From positions 1-64,000 of the forward strand of contig QKJR01000053.1 in the NCBI GenBank assembly GCA_003249215.1: a stretch of DNA of 64,000 nucleotides, given 5' to 3'. A model generated the notes under the pieces. That model worked only from the letters and a program-made list of their open reading frames with translations, ran no database searches and was not told where the DNA came from. The translations under genes and the position numbers were made by a program. This document shows, piece after piece, positions 61,387 to 64,000 of the stretch (position 1 is its first letter; each line of letters starts with the position of its first letter). Origin of the DNA: Rhodobacterales bacterium (lineage in GTDB: Bacteria > Pseudomonadota > Alphaproteobacteria > Rhodobacterales > Rhodobacteraceae).

Positions 61387-62205
61387 TCAGCCGTCGCAGT
61401 CGCAGCCCTTGAGCCGGTGATCCATCTTCACCGCCGGCTGGTCGCAACCAGCCTCGCCGACGATCTTTGCCGGCACGCCAGCCACTGTCTTGCAGCAGGG
61501 CACATCCGCCAGCACGACCGATCCCGCCGCAATCCGGCTGTTCGCCCCGACATGGATATTGCCAAGCACCTTGGCCCCTGCGCCAATCAGTACACCGTCG
61601 CCGATCTTCGGATGCCGATCCTGCTCTTCCTTGCCGGTCCCGCCAAGCGTCACCGAATGCAGCATCGAGACATTGTCGCCCACGACCGCCGTCTCGCCGA
61701 TCACGATCGAATGAGCGTGGTCGATCATCACGCCGCGCCCGATGCGCGCCGCAGGATGGATATCCACGCCGAAGATCTCCGAAGTCCGCATCTGCACGAA
61801 ATAGGACATATCGCGCCGCCCTTCGCGCCAGAGCCAGTGCGCGATCCGATAGCTTTGCAGCGCCTGATAGCCCTTGAAGAACAGGATCGGCTGCAAGAAC
61901 CGGTGGCAGGCCGGATCGCGATCATAGACCGCGACCAGATCTGCCCGCGCCGCCTGCCCCAGATCGGGGTCCGAGCCATAGGCCTCATCGGCGATCTCGC
62001 GCAGTATCTGCTCGCTCATCTCGCCCGAAGCGAGCTTGAGCGAAAACCGAAAGGCGAGCGCGCGCTCCATCGTCGGGTGATGCAGAAGTCCCGCATGGAT
62101 CAGCGACCCGAGCAGCGGCTCATCCTGAACCGCCGCACGCGCCTCGTCACAGATACGCATCCAAACCGGATCGACAGCGGCGACTTTTACACGGGTTTCG
62201 GCCAT
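61387..62205 (-). CDS. cysE: Serine O-acetyltransferase
   Basis: The 272-residue enzyme makes O-acetylserine for cysteine synthesis. It has the helical N-terminal domain (about 1-140), then left-handed beta-helix hexapeptide repeats beginning DIHPAARIGRGVMIDHAHSIVIGETAVVGDN, with SVTLGGTGKE and HPKIGDGVLIGAGAKVLGNI. The tail GCDQPAVKMDHRLKGCDCDG is Cys-rich. AGGGAG precedes ATG 62205. Rhodobacterales GTA clusters are, as I recall, often flanked by cysE, which fits the neighbouring g15 remnant. Confidence 0.95.
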   Translation of the reverse strand: MAETRVKVAAVDPVWMRICDEARAAVQDEPLLGSLIHAGLLHHPTMERALAFRFSLKLASGEMSEQILREIADEAYGSDPDLGQAARADLVAVYDRDPACHRFLQPILFFKGYQALQSYRIAHWLWREGRRDMSYFVQMRTSEIFGVDIHPAARIGRGVMIDHAHSIVIGETAVVGDNVSMLHSVTLGGTGKEEQDRHPKIGDGVLIGAGAKVLGNIHVGANSRIAAGSVVLADVPCCKTVAGVPAKIVGEAGCDQPAVKMDHRLKGCDCDG

Positions 62206-62286
62206 GACGAGGCTCCCTAAAGGTTTCGCGAAGCCTATCACATAGGCCTTGCGCGGCATAGGGGAAGCCCCGCGCAATGAAAACCC

Positions 62287-62556
62287 TCAACGCCGTGTGC
62301 GCCAATCGACGATGGCTTGCCCGAGCTCGGCAAGCGCAAGCAGGTAGCTCGCGCCCACGCCTGCGTCGGTCACGCGCGGCTCCGCGATCTCCCGAGCCAA
62401 CAAAGACCCGTTGCCCCAGTGCGGATGTACCCGTCCCAATCGCTTGCGGAACAGATCCGCCGCATGGGCCTCGTCGAGCCAGCACCGGATCGCAGCCGCT
62501 CGAGCGCCCGCGCCGCTGCAATCAAGTCGACGTGCAGGAGCGGCCGCATCCGTCAC
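62287..62556 (-). CDS. Small protein at the 3' end of the GTA cluster
   Basis: The 89-residue protein starts with a GTG that overlaps the g15 stop as GTGA (62556-62553), a tight coupling typical of GTA structural operons. It is helical, with LDEAHAADLFRKRLGRVHPHWGNGSLLARE and VGASYLLALAELGQAIVDWRTRR. No function is recognised. Position suggests a GTA accessory or tail-associated factor; it could equally be a cellular gene caught in the operon. Confidence 0.6.
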   Translation of the reverse strand: MTDAAAPARRLDCSGAGARAAAIRCWLDEAHAADLFRKRLGRVHPHWGNGSLLAREIAEPRVTDAGVGASYLLALAELGQAIVDWRTRR

Positions 62557-64000
62557 GCCGAAAACGGTAGCGTCTCGAACAGACCCGGCCCGTATTCCTG
62601 CGAGATCTGCGCCACCGAGAGCGCGAAATCCCCCGAAATGCCGTCCACCAGCTTCTCAATCGTCGAATAGGACCACCAGGGGTTCGAAACCACCGCCTCT
62701 CGGCGGACGGCTCTCCCCTCCAGCACCCGCACGAGATAAAGCTCCTGCCCCTCACCCAACGGAACGTCATAGCCATCCCAGCTATCGCCGTCGATCCGCG
62801 TCCGCCGCACCCAGCCGAAGGTCCAGCCCGTCGCAGTCTCGACCATCTTCAGATGACACGGGCTGAGTGGCCTCAGGCCATTTCCGGAAAAGGCTGCAAT
62901 CTCATGTACATAGGATGGATCGTCATAGCACCTCAACGCCGACCCGATCCGATAATGCCGCGAGAGGCCGCGCGCCGAGGCGGGCAAGGCAATCTGTGTC
63001 GGCGTCCCGTCTAGGAGGACCACCGCCGATCCTTCCGGCCAGACCTCTGGCATCAGCGCATCGGTGCCAAGCTGCCCGCGCAGGCGCAGACTGAGATCCC
63101 AGATTCCCGCCTCGACCGGCACGGCGTCGGCGAACTGGAATAGCTCCCATTGATCCGACCCGGGCGTCCCGATCGCCATCAGGTTGGCCCCGTTCAGAAC
63201 CCGCGCCTGAGCCGCGGATTCGAGCGCTCGGTTCGCAAGCTGGACCCGCACCGCAGGCCCTCGGTCCCAGATCCCCGACCGGACCGCCCACATCGGCGAG
63301 AGGGTCTCCCCGATCACCGATTGCGCGCGAATGAGCGTGTTGAGCTCGTAGCCCGCATCCTCGATCGAGGAGTAGACTGCGACCGTCCCCGGCCAGGGCG
63401 TTCCCGTCACCGCCAGATGCGGCGCGTAGGGATCTTCTTGACCGCTCATCAGAGGCAGATCGAGGAAGACCGGTTCATCGGAACCGGCGCGGCAAAGGGT
63501 TTGAGCACCGCCAGTTCCTCGGCCTCATCCGAGGAAATATAGGCCCCCGGCTCAATCCGCACCGCCTCGACGTTAAGCGTTCCGGCCTGTTCCATCCGGT
63601 CGATGCGATAGCGCCGAGTCCCTTCATCGGTCGTGACCGCGACCACATCCCCCGGCCCGAGGTAGCTGCGCGAGGGCGGCAGGGCGAACCGCGCCGTATC
63701 CCGCGACACCCGTGCCTCGGCGAGCCAGTGTTCGACCATTCCCTGCGCCTCCGCCCGTGTCATCGATAGCGCAAGCTCCGAGACCGCCGCGGCACCCGCC
63801 TTGTCGTCGGGAAACGGCGCCTCGACCAGTCGCCATCCGCCTCGATATAGGTCAGCCGCACACGCCCCGCCATCTCCGCCTCGGGCGCCCGCGCGGTCTC
63901 GAAGCTAAGATCGTCCTCACCGAGCGCCAACTCCTCCATCGCAAGATCGGCGTCCCGCTGCCCCTCGCGCATTCGGAAAACGAGCGCCCCCTCCCGCTCG
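62553..64000 (-). pseudogene. GTA host-specificity/tail protein g15, C-terminal part, interrupted by two frameshifts
   Basis: The C-terminal ~480 residues match the large GTA g15 tail-fibre/host-specificity protein (GTA TIM-barrel-like family): ELALSMTRAEAQGMVEHWLAEARVSRDTARFALPPSRSYLGPGDVVAV, YRIDRMEQAG, then APHLAVTGTPWPGTVAVYSS and a final RRTRIDGDSWDGYDVPLGE. The reading frame changes twice: near 63829 (a CC probably reduced to C in GACCTG) and near 63479 (GG reduced to G in CCGGATGAA). Each is a one-base loss and translation resumes cleanly after each. The gene continues beyond the right edge. Either a decaying GTA or sequencing errors. Confidence 0.8.

Noticed and set aside
63760-63972. 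A separate 70-residue gene at the right edge
   Set aside because: It is the frame-shifted upstream piece of GTA g15; its last 20 residues are out-of-frame Arg-rich sequence and the true g15 continuation is in the next frame.

Overview
The window is about two-thirds G+C and carries an adjacent ctrA-sciP cell-cycle pair, a class I PHA synthase with a phasin, a VPLPA-CTERM surface protein and the 3' end of a gene transfer agent (GTA) cluster. Together these point to an alphaproteobacterium of the order Rhodobacterales (Rhodobacteraceae/Paracoccaceae). No phage integrase, transposase or CRISPR array was seen. This is mostly core chromosome with a few accessory genes.

Left third (1-25 kb): a DUF2059 exported protein, tRNA-Ser(CGA), a luciferase-like flavin oxidoreductase, a two-component Rieske betaine-type demethylase (gbcAB-like), a methionine synthase split cleanly into two cistrons next to cobQ, the tRNA-modification genes trmFO and gluQ, hisI, an Fe-S scaffold-like protein and a soluble chemoreceptor. 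Next come recG-ligA, then sciP-ctrA, mnmA and phaC-phasin. Between the chemoreceptor and recG lies a self-contained unit missed by simple ORF calling: a LexA-type box, a Shine-Dalgarno sequence, a 40-residue single-helix membrane protein and a terminator.

Middle (25-48 kb): a 1469-residue ExeM/NucH-type secreted nuclease with three tandem lamin-tail-like repeats, an FMN glutamate-synthase-like protein, DUF475 and DUF1499 proteins, speB, a cytochrome c peroxidase followed by an NsrR-like regulator (with FNR-like, Irr-like and NsrR-like sites upstream), a tiny Q/P-rich protein, a TfoX C-terminal-domain protein, ndk, an ABC-F ATPase, an orphan iron-binding protein, a nucleoside hydrolase, selO, an exonuclease/endonuclease-family protein, an EamA transporter and eno.

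Right part (48-64 kb): small membrane proteins, anmK, tyrS, the VPLPA-CTERM protein, two cyclophilins, the glycolytic genes pgk and fda-type aldolase, ftsB, the pyruvate dehydrogenase genes pdhA-pdhB-pdhC (both E1-beta and E2 carry nearly identical lipoyl domains), an AhpD-like protein, cysE, and a GTA g15 reading frame broken by two one-base deletions. The eno, pgk, aldolase and pdh genes together cover lower glycolysis to acetyl-CoA.

Across the window, gene ends are decorated by two related families of inverted repeats built on a GGG(A/AG)TATTT core, a 4-base variable linker and a locus-specific tail. The tail changes from locus to locus but stays complementary within each pair. These repeats and the LexA-box/small-protein unit are the most interesting unexplained features.
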